A DNA stretch of 64,000 bases from Amycolatopsis dendrobii (GTDB lineage Bacteria; Actinomycetota; Actinomycetes; Mycobacteriales; Pseudonocardiaceae): assembly GCF_014145675.1 (NCBI RefSeq), contig NZ_JACGZW010000012.1:186001-250000 (forward strand), in the 5' to 3' direction. Shown here in pieces: positions 42,417 to 50,651 of this stretch. The notes under the pieces are model-generated. The model had not been told where the DNA came from. It ran no database searches and was given only the letters and a program-made list of their open reading frames with translations. Each line of letters opens with the position of its first letter. The first letter of the stretch is position 1. The position numbers were made by a program, and so were the translations under genes.

Positions 42417-44434
42417 CGGGCGTCCGGGTGCACGACCACATCGGCGCGCAGCAGCGTTCCGGTCTCCGGGTCGGCGAACTCCACGAGTTCGACCCCCGGC
42501 CTCGGCTGGCACCACTGGCCGCGTTCGGCGAGCCGTTCGTGCGCCGGGCTTCGACGCACCGCCAAGCCGTCTTCCCGGGGCCATTCCCGCCTGCCGGCGC
42601 GGATTCGCTCCCTTTCCCGGCTGGTCTCGGCGACCTCGGGGTCGCCCGCCGCATCGAGCACGACGCCGTAGGAAACCCGCGCCGCGTCGGCCGTCACGAC
42701 GCCCGCGCGCACGTCCGCCGCGACCAGCTCCGGCCCTCGTTCCAGCGGATCGCCGTACCCGCCACCGCCGCCGACCCGCAGCACCACGACGTCGCCCGCA
42801 CCGACCGAAAGCCCGAACTGCTTGCCCTGCAACGGTTTCGGTGCGGCAGCGAGGTTCTCGACCCCACGCGGCACCTCGCCCCGGCCGAACGCCTCGTCCG
42901 CCTGCGCACCGGAGACCAGCGCGGAACCGCTGGTGGAACCGGGGTAGCCGCCGAAGACCCCGGACGGCGGAACCTGCCAGCAGGCCGCCATGACGTGCTC
43001 CTGGCCGCCCGGCGTGTACCACGGCGTGAACGCGAGGTCGATGCCCGCGCCGCCCCGGGTCCGGCCCGGTCCGCCGGAGTTCGGGTTCAGCTTGCGCCAC
43101 AGGTACAGCACCGGATAGGCGAGTTCGTTGATCTCGATGTCCGGGATGCTGTTCTGCGGCTGGGCGAGCACGCCGCTGACGTCCATGCCGTCCGCGATCG
43201 CCTGCGCGCCCGCGCCGCTGCCGCCGCCGTTCATGTCCGGGAACGGCACGAGCCGGCCGGATTCGTCGGGAGCGTAGAAGAAACTGGCGCTCCACGAGTC
43301 CTGCCACGGAGCCGTCACGTGCTCGCGGACGAAGGCGTTCTCGCTGCCCGCCTGGAGATCGGCGAGCAGCCTCGTGACCACCTTCCCGATCCGGAACCCG
43401 GTCTCGATGTGCCCGGCCCCCATCGGCGCGGGCCGGCGCGCGTCGCAGATCGTGCCCGGCCGGGTGACCACCTCGATCGGGCGCAGCGTGCCCTGGTTGA
43501 TCGGCAGATCCGGAAGCAGGGTGATCAGCAGCGGCGACACGACCGCACCCAATGTCGTCGCCGCGCTGACGTTGATGAAACCGTCGGTCTGCGGCGCGGA
43601 TTCGGTCAGGTCGAACCGCAGTGCGTCGTCGCTGACGGTGAGCGTGCAGCGGATCGGGTACAACTCGTCGGCATGCCCGTTGTGCTCGGCGAATTCCTCG
43701 GCGGTGAACGTGCCCTTCGGCAAGTCCGCGACCCTGCGCCGGACTGCTTGCTCGGCCAGGTCCTTGGCGGCTTCGACGTAGCGGCGGAAAGTGTCGGCAC
43801 CGTACTGCCCGACGAGCGCCTGCAGCCGTTCGTCGCAGCGGTGACATGCCGCGATGAAGCACCGGATGTCGTTGAGCACCAGCTCCGGCACCCGGATGTT
43901 CGTCTCGATGATCCGCCACACGTCCTCGACCGGACGCCCCTGGTCGACGATCTTCACGCCAGGCAGCCGCAGCGCTTCGCCGTAGACCTCGGTCGCCGTC
44001 GGGTCCATCCCGCCCGGAGCGGCGCCGCCGAAATCGTTGACGTGCGCCTCGGCCCAGCACCACGCCACCAGTTCTTCGCCGAAGAAGATCGGCCGGACCA
44101 CGCCGACGTCGACGGCGTGCGCGTTGCCGGTGGTGAACGGGTCGTTGCAGAGGAACATGTCCCCGGGCCGGATTTCCTGCCGCGGGTAGGTGGCGAGGAT
44201 GTGCCGGACTGCCTGCCGGGCCGCGCCCAGGTACATCGTGATGTAGCCGGCGTAGCTGATGATGTCGCCCTCGGCGTCGGCGATGAAGGTGGAGAAGTCC
44301 ACCGCCTCCGCGATCGCGGGGCTGCCGGAGGCGCGCATCATCACCACGCCCATTTCCGCGGCGACGTTGTCCAGGGCCTTGGCGAGAATTTCGACGTCGA
44401 CCGGGTCGAGCCCGGCCGTGCTGGCGGCGGTCAT
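42413..44434 (-). CDS. Hydantoinase B/oxoprolinase-type subunit
   Basis: A 673-aa protein of the hydantoinase B (HyuB) family. Its N-terminus starts GLDPVDVEILAKALDNVAAEMG, with RPGDMFLCNDPFTTGNAHAVDVGV at about 91-114, the long ACHRCDERLQAL segment near 185, and the glycine-rich GGGGGYGDPLERGP near 560. HyuA/HyuB pairs hydrolyse or carboxylate: ATP-dependent hydantoinases, 5-oxoprolinase, and ketone carboxylases such as acetone or acetophenone carboxylase share this fold. ATG 44434 overlaps the HyuA-like stop. Which reaction applies here is undecided; no third small subunit is visible next to them. Confidence 0.85.
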   Translation of the reverse strand: MTAASTAGLDPVDVEILAKALDNVAAEMGVVMMRASGSPAIAEAVDFSTFIADAEGDIISYAGYITMYLGAARQAVRHILATYPRQEIRPGDMFLCNDPFTTGNAHAVDVGVVRPIFFGEELVAWCWAEAHVNDFGGAAPGGMDPTATEVYGEALRLPGVKIVDQGRPVEDVWRIIETNIRVPELVLNDIRCFIAACHRCDERLQALVGQYGADTFRRYVEAAKDLAEQAVRRRVADLPKGTFTAEEFAEHNGHADELYPIRCTLTVSDDALRFDLTESAPQTDGFINVSAATTLGAVVSPLLITLLPDLPINQGTLRPIEVVTRPGTICDARRPAPMGAGHIETGFRIGKVVTRLLADLQAGSENAFVREHVTAPWQDSWSASFFYAPDESGRLVPFPDMNGGGSGAGAQAIADGMDVSGVLAQPQNSIPDIEINELAYPVLYLWRKLNPNSGGPGRTRGGAGIDLAFTPWYTPGGQEHVMAACWQVPPSGVFGGYPGSTSGSALVSGAQADEAFGRGEVPRGVENLAAAPKPLQGKQFGLSVGAGDVVVLRVGGGGGYGDPLERGPELVAADVRAGVVTADAARVSYGVVLDAAGDPEVAETSRERERIRAGRREWPREDGLAVRRSPAHERLAERGQWCQPRPGVELVEFADPETGTLLRADVVVHPDAR

Positions 44435-46533
44435 GCGGTTTCCTCCCCGGCGGTCCGGTCGGTATCGGTCAGCAAGCAGTTGCCCCAGCCGTCCACGTTC
44501 AGCTCCCAGCCCTCGGGCAGCGAGACGGTGGTCAGCGAGTGTTCGATCAGCGCCGGGCCGGAAATCCTGGCCCCGGCGGTGATCCGCCGCGCGTCGTAAA
44601 CGTCCACTTCGGACTCTCCGGCGCGCTGGATCCGCCTGCGGCCGACCGGTTCGGCCACGCCGTCGGACAGTTCCTGCTCGGCCGGTTCGAAGAAGTCGAC
44701 CCGGCCGGTCGCGGTGACCCGCACCGACATCAGCACCACCGGGCTGCCCACCCAAGCCGTGCCCTCGCCGTACTCCTGCTCGTAGCGCGCGGCGAATCCG
44801 TCCTGGATCGCGACCAGATCCGCTTCGCCGAAGTCGCCGCGGCGCGGGATCGGCACCCGAAGTTCCCATTGCTGGCCGAGGAACTTGAAGTCGCCTTCCC
44901 AGCGGATGTCGATCCGGTCGTCCGCGTAGCCCGCGGCGTGCAAGGCCTCGACCAGTTCCGCGTCAAGCTCCTTCAGCGCGGCACGCACCGCATCGGCGCC
45001 GCCGCCTTGCCACATCACCGACCGCGCGCGGGTGCGCATGTCGTCGCTGGAAAGCAAGCCGCGCGCGGAGAACACCGCCGCTTCGGCCGGGATCACGATC
45101 TGCCGGATGCCGACCGAACGGGCGATGTCCGCGGCGAACAGGCCGAGCGCGCCGCCGAAAGCCACCATCGCGAACCGGCGCGGATCGTGTCCGCGCTCCA
45201 CCGTTACGGCGCGGACGGCGTTGCCCATGTCCGCGACCACCATCCGGTGCACCGCCGCCGCGGCCTGCACCGCGTCCACGCCCAGCGGTTTCCCGATCTC
45301 GCGGGCGAGGGCGTCGCCGGCGCTGACCGTGTCGAGCGACCGGCGACCGTCCAGAAAGGACCCGGAATCCAGCAGCCCGAGCACCGCGGACGCGTCGGTC
45401 ACCGTCGGCCGCGTGCCGCCTTTGCCGTAGCAGATCGGCCCCGGCTCGGCTCCCGCGCTGTGCGGCCCGACCTGCGGAACGCCGCGCGAATCCAGCCACG
45501 CGATACTGCCGCCGCCGGTGCCGATGGGCAGCACGTCGATCTTGGACAGCGCGGTCAGGAACCGCTCCCCCAGCATCACCCGCCGGGTCACGTTAGGGGT
45601 CGCGTCGCGCAGCACCGAGACGTCGAACGACGTTCCGCCCATGTCGGCGGTCACGATGTCCTTCAGGCCCAGCCGGTCGGCCAGCGCCCGCGCCCCGATC
45701 ACGCCGCCCGCCGGACCGGAGTCGATGAGCGTGATCGGCCGCTGCCGGGCTTCCGCCGCGCTCGACGTGCCGCCGAAACCCTGCATGAACGCAACCGGTT
45801 CGCGCAGTCCGCGCGCCGCCAGCTCGCGCTCGATCCGCTCGGTGTACTCGGCGACCCGGATCCCGGTGAACGCGTTGAGCACCGTGGTCATCGTCCGCTC
45901 GTACTCCCGGATCACCGGGTGCAGCCGCGACGCGACGCTCAAGAACAGCTCCGGATGCTCGGCCTCGACGATCGAGGCGAGCAGTTCCTCGTGCTCCGGG
46001 TTCGCGAAGCCCCACAACAGGGAAACGGCGATCGAATCGACGCCCTTGGCCGCCAGTGCTTCCACCGCCTCGCGCGCCCGCCGCTCGGTCAGCGGAACGA
46101 CGACCCGGCCCTTGCGGTCGATCCGCTCGGGCACCTCGAGCACGTTCTCGCGGGCGACGATCTGCGGAAGGCTGAGCTGCTTGTGGTGATCGCGGTGCGC
46201 GTTGCGGGCCGAACGCGCGATCAGCAGGTTGTCGCCGAAGCCCTGCGTGGTGATCAGGCCGACCTTCGCGCCGCGCAGTTCGGCGACCGCGTTCGTCACG
46301 ACGGTCGTGCCGTTGACGAACCGCGTGGTCGCGGCGAGCAGCCCGGGCAGCGGCAGTCCGACACGACCGGCGAGATTTTCCAGCGCGGCAAGCAATCCCG
46401 CGGCGAGGTCGTCCGGGACGGTGTCGGACTTGTCCGCATAGGACTGTCCGTCCGAGGCGAGCGCGACGACGTCGGTGAACGTACCGCCGATGTCGCACCC
46501 GATCTGAAACGTGACTTCGGAACGCAACGTCAT
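44431..46533 (-). CDS. Hydantoinase A/oxoprolinase-type subunit
   Basis: A 700-aa protein of the HyuA family, which forms a complex with HyuB and binds ATP through an actin-like fold. The N-terminal phosphate loop is QIGCDIGGTFTDVVAL at about 9-24, with a second motif RFVNGTTVVTNAVAEL, and PITLIDSGPAGGVIGARALA and VTADMGGTSFDVSVL in the middle. ATG 46533 has GGAAGG upstream. It is the first gene of the long operon driven by the promoter at 46569-46597. Substrate is a cyclic amide, lactam or ketone by family; none is indicated specifically. Confidence 0.85.
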   Translation of the reverse strand: MTLRSEVTFQIGCDIGGTFTDVVALASDGQSYADKSDTVPDDLAAGLLAALENLAGRVGLPLPGLLAATTRFVNGTTVVTNAVAELRGAKVGLITTQGFGDNLLIARSARNAHRDHHKQLSLPQIVARENVLEVPERIDRKGRVVVPLTERRAREAVEALAAKGVDSIAVSLLWGFANPEHEELLASIVEAEHPELFLSVASRLHPVIREYERTMTTVLNAFTGIRVAEYTERIERELAARGLREPVAFMQGFGGTSSAAEARQRPITLIDSGPAGGVIGARALADRLGLKDIVTADMGGTSFDVSVLRDATPNVTRRVMLGERFLTALSKIDVLPIGTGGGSIAWLDSRGVPQVGPHSAGAEPGPICYGKGGTRPTVTDASAVLGLLDSGSFLDGRRSLDTVSAGDALAREIGKPLGVDAVQAAAAVHRMVVADMGNAVRAVTVERGHDPRRFAMVAFGGALGLFAADIARSVGIRQIVIPAEAAVFSARGLLSSDDMRTRARSVMWQGGGADAVRAALKELDAELVEALHAAGYADDRIDIRWEGDFKFLGQQWELRVPIPRRGDFGEADLVAIQDGFAARYEQEYGEGTAWVGSPVVLMSVRVTATGRVDFFEPAEQELSDGVAEPVGRRRIQRAGESEVDVYDARRITAGARISGPALIEHSLTTVSLPEGWELNVDGWGNCLLTDTDRTAGEETA

Positions 46534-46568
46534 TGTCCTTCCGTGGAACGGCCCCCGGCCTGCGAGCC

Positions 46569-46597
46569 AGATTAGACACGACATAGTGTCGAGTCAA
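46569..46597 (-). promoter_or_regulatory. Sigma-70-type promoter of the hydantoinase operon
   Basis: On the minus strand the -35 box TTGACT (46592-46597) and -10 box TAATCT (46569-46574) are 17 bp apart. The spacer (46575-46591) contains the operator CGACATAGTGTCG. The -10 box lies 36 bases from the ATG of the hydantoinase A gene at 46533. The same layout is seen at 49420-49448. Confidence 0.75.
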
Positions 46598-46611
46598 GCG
46601 ACAACTTGTCG
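46579..46611. promoter_or_regulatory. Tandem TetR-type operators before the hydantoinase operon
   Basis: Two perfect palindromes: CGACA-TAG-TGTCG (46579-46591) and CGACA-ACT-TGTCG (46599-46611), separated by AGTCAAG with centres 20 bp apart. The first lies within the promoter spacer, the second upstream of the -35 box. The same half-site pair occurs before the transporter and at the TetR gene start. Confidence 0.75.
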
Positions 46612-46613
46612 AT

Positions 46614-47927
46614 TCAGCGGAGATGTGCGGCGAGCTCCGCGGAATCGGTACCGGAGAAGGGTTCTCGGACAGCCCGCAGGACCGTGTCGATCCCCGCGCC
46701 CAGCACCGGCTCCGCGTAGGAGCGGAACTTCTCGATCACGGACACCTGCACCCGCTCACAGCTTTCTGCGGACACGACGCGTCCGTCCGTGAGCCGGACT
46801 GTCACGCGTGCGTCCCGGCGCGCCGGAAAAGCCGCGTCCGCAACCGGATCCACCGCCACGGAGATCCGCGCGGCCAGCTTGGCCAGCCCAGGATCGAGCG
46901 CTCCGGCATAGCGTTCCGGACGGATTTCGCCGTCGGTCAGCGCGGCCGCCACGGCGAACTGCAGGCTCATCTGCCGGGAAATCGGCGCGGTCAGCGCAGT
47001 CGCGTTGGCACAGCCCGGATAGCGGGCCGCCACGCCGGACGTGTGCACCGTCGCTTCGACGACCTGCGCGGGGTCGATTCCTTGGGCAGCAAGGGCGATC
47101 GCCGCGTCGATCGGTTCCTGAGTCAAGGCGCACGACGGGTGCGCTTTGAAGAACGTCTGCGAGATCGCCATCCGATCCAGCCGGACGTCCGGCGGTCCTG
47201 CTTCGTCACGCGCACCGCCGAATGCCTGGCGCAGGCCGAAAATCCCGTCCACCGCCGACGTCGCACCCGTCGCGCCCTCCCCCGCGAGCAACGCGGCGAC
47301 GACGCCTGCTCGCGCGGCTCCGGCGTTCTGGAAGAACACCTCGGCGGTCCCGTCGCGCGCCCACTGGCACAGACCCGCGGCGGAACTGGCAGCAATACCG
47401 AGCGCGTGCGCGGCAGCGATCGGTTTGAGCCCCAGCAAATGCGCGGCCGCCGCCGCGGCGCCAAAGGGACCGAACACGCTGCTGGCCCGCCATCCGCGAG
47501 CACCGAACTCCTCGGTCAGCACCGCGGCCGAAACCTGGGCAATGGCCTCGTAGCCGAGCACGATCGCCCGCAGCAGCGCGGGCAACGGCGAGCGGAGCCG
47601 CTCCCCGATCGCCAGCGCCGCCGGAATCACCACCGTCCCGGGATGCACGCGGCTTTCGGCATGCGTGTCCTCGTGCAGCAACGCGTGGCAGGCAACGGAA
47701 TTCGCGAACACCGCGTCCGTGAGCCCGCTCCGCAGGCCGCCGGTCGCCCAGATCGTGGCGTCGCCGCTGCCCGCGATCGCCCTGGCCTGCCTGGCCCACG
47801 GCAGGTCGCGTCCGCCGTAGGCACAGGCCAGCGCGTCGAGGAGACAGGTACCGGCTTGGTCGATCAGTTCGCCGGTGATCCCCGGGGCCGCGGTGTCGAG
47901 TTGCTCAGCGAGATCGGTGAGCAACAC
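46614..47927 (-). CDS. MmgE/PrpD-family protein
   Basis: A 437-aa MmgE/PrpD-family protein; members include 2-methylcitrate dehydratase, cis-aconitate decarboxylase, and enzymes acting on aromatic or sulfur compounds. N-terminal ACLLDALACAYGG; middle segment GCGCA-like HEDTHAESRVHPGTVVIPAALAIGE at about 90-114 with the family's H...HPG...; C-terminal VSAESCERVQ. Start GTG 47927, three bases after the transporter stop, so it is in the same unit. The stop lies 3 bases from the second operator. A dehydratase or isomerase step on the substrate is the family-based inference. Confidence 0.8.
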   Translation of the reverse strand: MLLTDLAEQLDTAAPGITGELIDQAGTCLLDALACAYGGRDLPWARQARAIAGSGDATIWATGGLRSGLTDAVFANSVACHALLHEDTHAESRVHPGTVVIPAALAIGERLRSPLPALLRAIVLGYEAIAQVSAAVLTEEFGARGWRASSVFGPFGAAAAAAHLLGLKPIAAAHALGIAASSAAGLCQWARDGTAEVFFQNAGAARAGVVAALLAGEGATGATSAVDGIFGLRQAFGGARDEAGPPDVRLDRMAISQTFFKAHPSCALTQEPIDAAIALAAQGIDPAQVVEATVHTSGVAARYPGCANATALTAPISRQMSLQFAVAAALTDGEIRPERYAGALDPGLAKLAARISVAVDPVADAAFPARRDARVTVRLTDGRVVSAESCERVQVSVIEKFRSYAEPVLGAGIDTVLRAVREPFSGTDSAELAAHLR

Positions 47928-47930
47928 GGG

Positions 47931-49271
47931 TCACACCCCTTCGCGAGACCGCTCGCTGACCGCCGGGGCCGGCTCCGAGTCCACCACCCGCTTGGCCGCC
48001 CGCCGCACGAACAACGCCGCGACCAGGCTCACCAGCGCGCCGAACATCAGGAACAGCGCGGGCGCACGGTTGTCCCCGGTGACTTGCACGAGCGTCTGGC
48101 TGACGTACAGCGCCGGACCGCCCAGCAACGTCGCCGCCAACGCGAACCCGACCGCGAACACGGTGGCGCGCACCCGCGCCGGAAGAACCTCCACGTAGGA
48201 CGCCGGAGCCACCGCCGTGTACAACGCGGGCAGGACGCCAAGCAGCACCGTCATCGCGATGGCCGCGCCGAGGCTTTTCGCCGAGGAGAGCCCGATGAAC
48301 AGCGGATAGGCCAGCACGAAGGTGCCCGCGGAAAGCCCGAGCAGCATCGGCCACCGGCCCCACCGATCCGACAGCGGTCCGCCCAGCGCGACCAGCACGA
48401 CCGCCACCGCAATGCTGATCACCGTGGCCAAAGTGGCTTGCGACTGCGAGAAACCCAGACGGATCAAGTACGTCTGCGCGTAGGTGAAGGCGATGTAGTA
48501 GCCGACCTGCTGGAACGCGGCGATGCCGAAGATCAGCACGATCAGCCGCCAGTGCGCGGCGAACGACTCCTTGACCGGAGAGGCGGGCACCTGCGTGCGG
48601 TTCTCCAGCGCCCGGAACTCGGGGGACTCATCGAGCTTCGAACGGATGTAGAGCCCGACCAGGCCGAGCGGCAGGGCCAGCAGGAACGGGATCCGCCAGC
48701 CCCAGCTCGCCATCGCCGCGGGCGTCAGGAGGGTGCTCAGCAACAGCACCGTGCCCGCGGCCAGCAGCAGGCTCGCCACGCTGCCGATCTGCACGCGGCT
48801 GGTCATCGCGCCGCGCTTGCCGCGCGGGGTGAACTCGGCGGCGTAAGTCATGGCCGTGCCGTACTCGCCGCCCGCCGCGAGCCCCTGCAGCAACCGGAAC
48901 AACACCAGCAGAATCGGCGCCCAGACACCGATCGAGGCCACCGGCGGAAGCACGCCGATCGCCGCCGTGCTTCCCGCCATCAGCGCGACGGTGGCCACCA
49001 GTGCGGGCTTGCGCCCGATCCGGTCCGCGATCGAGCCGAACAGCAGCGAACCCAGCGGCCGCACCACGAAGGCGACCCCGAACACCGCGAAGGCCGACAG
49101 CAACGCGACACCCGGCTGCTGCGCGGGGAAGAACAGTTTCGAAAGGACGACCGTCAGGAAGCCGTAGACCGCGTAATCGTAAGTCTCGACGGTATTGCCG
49201 ATGGCGGACGCGAAGACCACGCGCCGCATCAGCGCCGGAGACGGAGCGGAGACGCCAGGACTGGAGGACAT
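47931..49271 (-). CDS. MHS-family MFS transporter
   Basis: A 446-aa transporter of the metabolite:H+ symporter branch of the MFS, with 12 membrane segments. MHS signatures are ASAIGNTVETYDYAVYGFL in TM1, GSLLFGSIADRIGRKPALV after TM2, and RLLQGLAAGGEYGTAMTYAAEFTPRGKRG in the TM4-loop region. ATG 49271 has GGGAG upstream; an ATG at 49292 is a weaker alternative. MHS transporters import organic acids such as dicarboxylates, betaines or aromatic acids. It is first in its unit and downstream of the operator pair at 49430-49462, which suggests induced substrate uptake. Confidence 0.85.
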   Translation of the reverse strand: MSSSPGVSAPSPALMRRVVFASAIGNTVETYDYAVYGFLTVVLSKLFFPAQQPGVALLSAFAVFGVAFVVRPLGSLLFGSIADRIGRKPALVATVALMAGSTAAIGVLPPVASIGVWAPILLVLFRLLQGLAAGGEYGTAMTYAAEFTPRGKRGAMTSRVQIGSVASLLLAAGTVLLLSTLLTPAAMASWGWRIPFLLALPLGLVGLYIRSKLDESPEFRALENRTQVPASPVKESFAAHWRLIVLIFGIAAFQQVGYYIAFTYAQTYLIRLGFSQSQATLATVISIAVAVVLVALGGPLSDRWGRWPMLLGLSAGTFVLAYPLFIGLSSAKSLGAAIAMTVLLGVLPALYTAVAPASYVEVLPARVRATVFAVGFALAATLLGGPALYVSQTLVQVTGDNRAPALFLMFGALVSLVAALFVRRAAKRVVDSEPAPAVSERSREGV

Positions 49272-49419
49272 AGGGGGACGCTCCCGAGTCATCGTTGACA
49301 GGTGGGCGAAGACCGGCGTCTTCCCTGTCGACGCCTCGACACCAGGCGGGCAGGCCGCACAGGGCTGCGGCCGTACTCGCCTGACCTGCGCGTTCACTGC
49401 CGGCGCAGGTGTCCCTCGA

Positions 49420-49448
49420 AGAATAAGGACGACACCGTGTCGAGTCAA
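49420..49448 (-). promoter_or_regulatory. Promoter of the MHS transporter unit
   Basis: Minus-strand -35 TTGACT (49443-49448) and -10 TATTCT (49420-49425), 17-bp spacing, with operator CGACACCGTGTCG inside the spacer. It is about 150 bases upstream of the transporter start at 49271. The leader between holds no gene that I can support. The design matches the hydantoinase promoter exactly. Confidence 0.7.
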
Positions 49449-49462
49449 GCGTCAAGCTGTTG
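49430..49462. promoter_or_regulatory. Tandem TetR-type operators before the transporter
   Basis: CGACA-CCG-TGTCG (49430-49442) is a perfect site. The second is CGTCA-AGC-TGTTG (49450-49462), with one mismatch in each half. Their centres are 20 bp apart with the same AGTCAAG between them as at 46592-46598. The pair sits 13 bases from the TetR stop. Confidence 0.7.
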
Positions 49463-49475
49463 ATCTAGGCGCGGG

Positions 49476-50108
49476 TCAGTCGCGCTCCAGCCCGAGCGCG
49501 TCGACCCACAGCCCGGTCACCACATCGAGCAGCTGCGTCCGCTCGATCGCGAACACCTTCTGCACGATCGCGCGGAAACACACCTGGTCGAGCTGCACCA
49601 TGAGCAGTTCGACCCGCAGCCGCCGCTCCTCGCGCCGGGCCTCCGGGAACTGGACCAAGTACTCCTCCAGGCCGCCGGCCAGCTGGTCGATCTGGTCCTT
49701 CCACCGGGCCGCGACCTCGAGGTCGCTGGCCATCGCCTCGTGGATCGCGGGCAGCAGCGCCGCCTGGCTCTCCCACCAGGACAGCGCCCCGTCGAGCCAG
49801 GCGCGCACGCTCGCCGCCTTGCCCTCGGCTAGCGCCCGCCCGAGCAGCGACCAGTACTGCGCGCTCTGGTCCTCCCGGACCGCGCGGTAGACCTCGGTGA
49901 ACACCTCGGCCTTGTTGGTGAAGTGCAGGTAGAACGTCGCCCGGTTGACTTTCGCCGCCTTGGCGATGTCGCCGATCGACGCCTGTCCGTACCCCCGCTC
50001 CTCGAACACCTGCCGCGCCGCGGTGATGATCCGCTGCCGCGTCATCCTCCGCTGCTCCTCGCGCACCGAAAGCAGCTCCGTCGATTCATTCGACACGTTG
50101 TCGCCCAC
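49476..50108 (-). CDS. TetR-family regulator of the catabolic island
   Basis: A 210-aa TetR regulator if GTG 50108 is used; GTG 50096 (206 aa) is equally possible. The HTH is in RIITAARQVFEERGYGQASIGDIAKAAKVNRATFYLHFTNKAE, a canonical TetR pattern. The C-terminal ligand domain has AWLDGALSWWESQAALLP and VQLDQVCFRAIVQKVFAIERTQLLD. The gene lies directly upstream of the transporter unit on the same strand, and a CGACA-CGT-TGTCG site overlaps its first codons, indicating autoregulation. The island's inducer is probably its substrate or an acyl-CoA from it. Confidence 0.85.
   Translation of the reverse strand: MGDNVSNESTELLSVREEQRRMTRQRIITAARQVFEERGYGQASIGDIAKAAKVNRATFYLHFTNKAEVFTEVYRAVREDQSAQYWSLLGRALAEGKAASVRAWLDGALSWWESQAALLPAIHEAMASDLEVAARWKDQIDQLAGGLEEYLVQFPEARREERRLRVELLMVQLDQVCFRAIVQKVFAIERTQLLDVVTGLWVDALGLERD
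50091..50103. promoter_or_regulatory. TetR-type operator at the regulator start
   Basis: CGACACGTTGTCG, a perfect CGACA-N3-TGTCG site overlapping the TetR gene start region (start candidates GTG 50108 and GTG 50096). No -35 or -10 box in the same layout is seen around it. It would give autorepression by road-block or promoter occlusion. Confidence 0.55.
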
Positions 50109-50192
50109 GCCCCGATGGTAACGCCCTGCGACTTGCCTTCGTCGTTCGTGCGCCGGCTGCGGGAACCCGCTCACGCCGTCCGGTGCCCCAGG

Positions 50193-50348
50193 TCAGTGCG
50201 CGTGGGCGACGAAACCGACCAGGAACTCAGCGAACACGACTGCGAGGACGATCGCGAAGGCCAGGAATCCCAGCGCCCAGCGGCGTGCGTTGAGCAACGG
50301 CAGATCATGGGCGGCGGTCTCGGACGGCGGTTCGGCAGGAGAAGCCAT
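50193..50348 (-). CDS. Small single-span membrane protein
   Basis: A 51-aa protein starting MASPAEPPSETA at ATG 50348, with one hydrophobic segment (ALGFLAFAIVLAVVFAEFLVG) and a short His-containing tail. It lies 4 bases downstream of the 90-aa membrane protein gene and is the last recognisable gene of the leftward sugar operon. It could be a subunit or stabiliser of the transporter at 50652. No family is recognised. Confidence 0.5.
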   Translation of the reverse strand: MASPAEPPSETAAHDLPLLNARRWALGFLAFAIVLAVVFAEFLVGFVAHAH

Positions 50349-50352
50349 GATC

Positions 50353-50625
50353 TCAGAGTTCCTTCCGGTAGACGATGTCGATGACGACCGCCGCGATCGC
50401 GGCCGCCGCCACGCCGATGCCGACGAACACCCAGCCCGCACCGCCGGCTCCCGGCCCGGAGTACCAGCCTTCGGCGTAGATCAGCACGAGGACTGCGAGC
50501 AGAAGCGCGCACAGCACGATCAGCCCGGAGAGGCGGCGCAGCTTGGCGCGGGCGCTGCGGCGCAGGTACGCGTCGGCGAGCGCGCCGTCGTCGGTCGAGT
50601 CCGATGTGGACATTCGGGCAGACAT
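50353..50625 (-). CDS. Small two-span membrane protein
   Basis: A 90-aa protein starting at ATG 50625 with GGAGA upstream. The soluble N-terminus (MSARMSTSDSTDDG...) is followed by two membrane segments at about residues 33-50 and 62-82, ending YRKEL. It is 26 bases downstream of the transporter gene stop. It may be an accessory subunit of the transporter; function is unrecognised. Confidence 0.55.
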   Translation of the reverse strand: MSARMSTSDSTDDGALADAYLRRSARAKLRRLSGLIVLCALLLAVLVLIYAEGWYSGPGAGGAGWVFVGIGVAAAAIAAVVIDIVYRKEL

Positions 50626-50651
50626 GTGGTCTCCGTTCTGGGTGCGGTGGT

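Noticed and set aside
28892..46533. Natural-product (NRPS/PKS) gene cluster
   Set aside because: The AMP ligase and thiolase are stand-alone; there are no carrier, condensation or ketosynthase domains. The content is catabolic.
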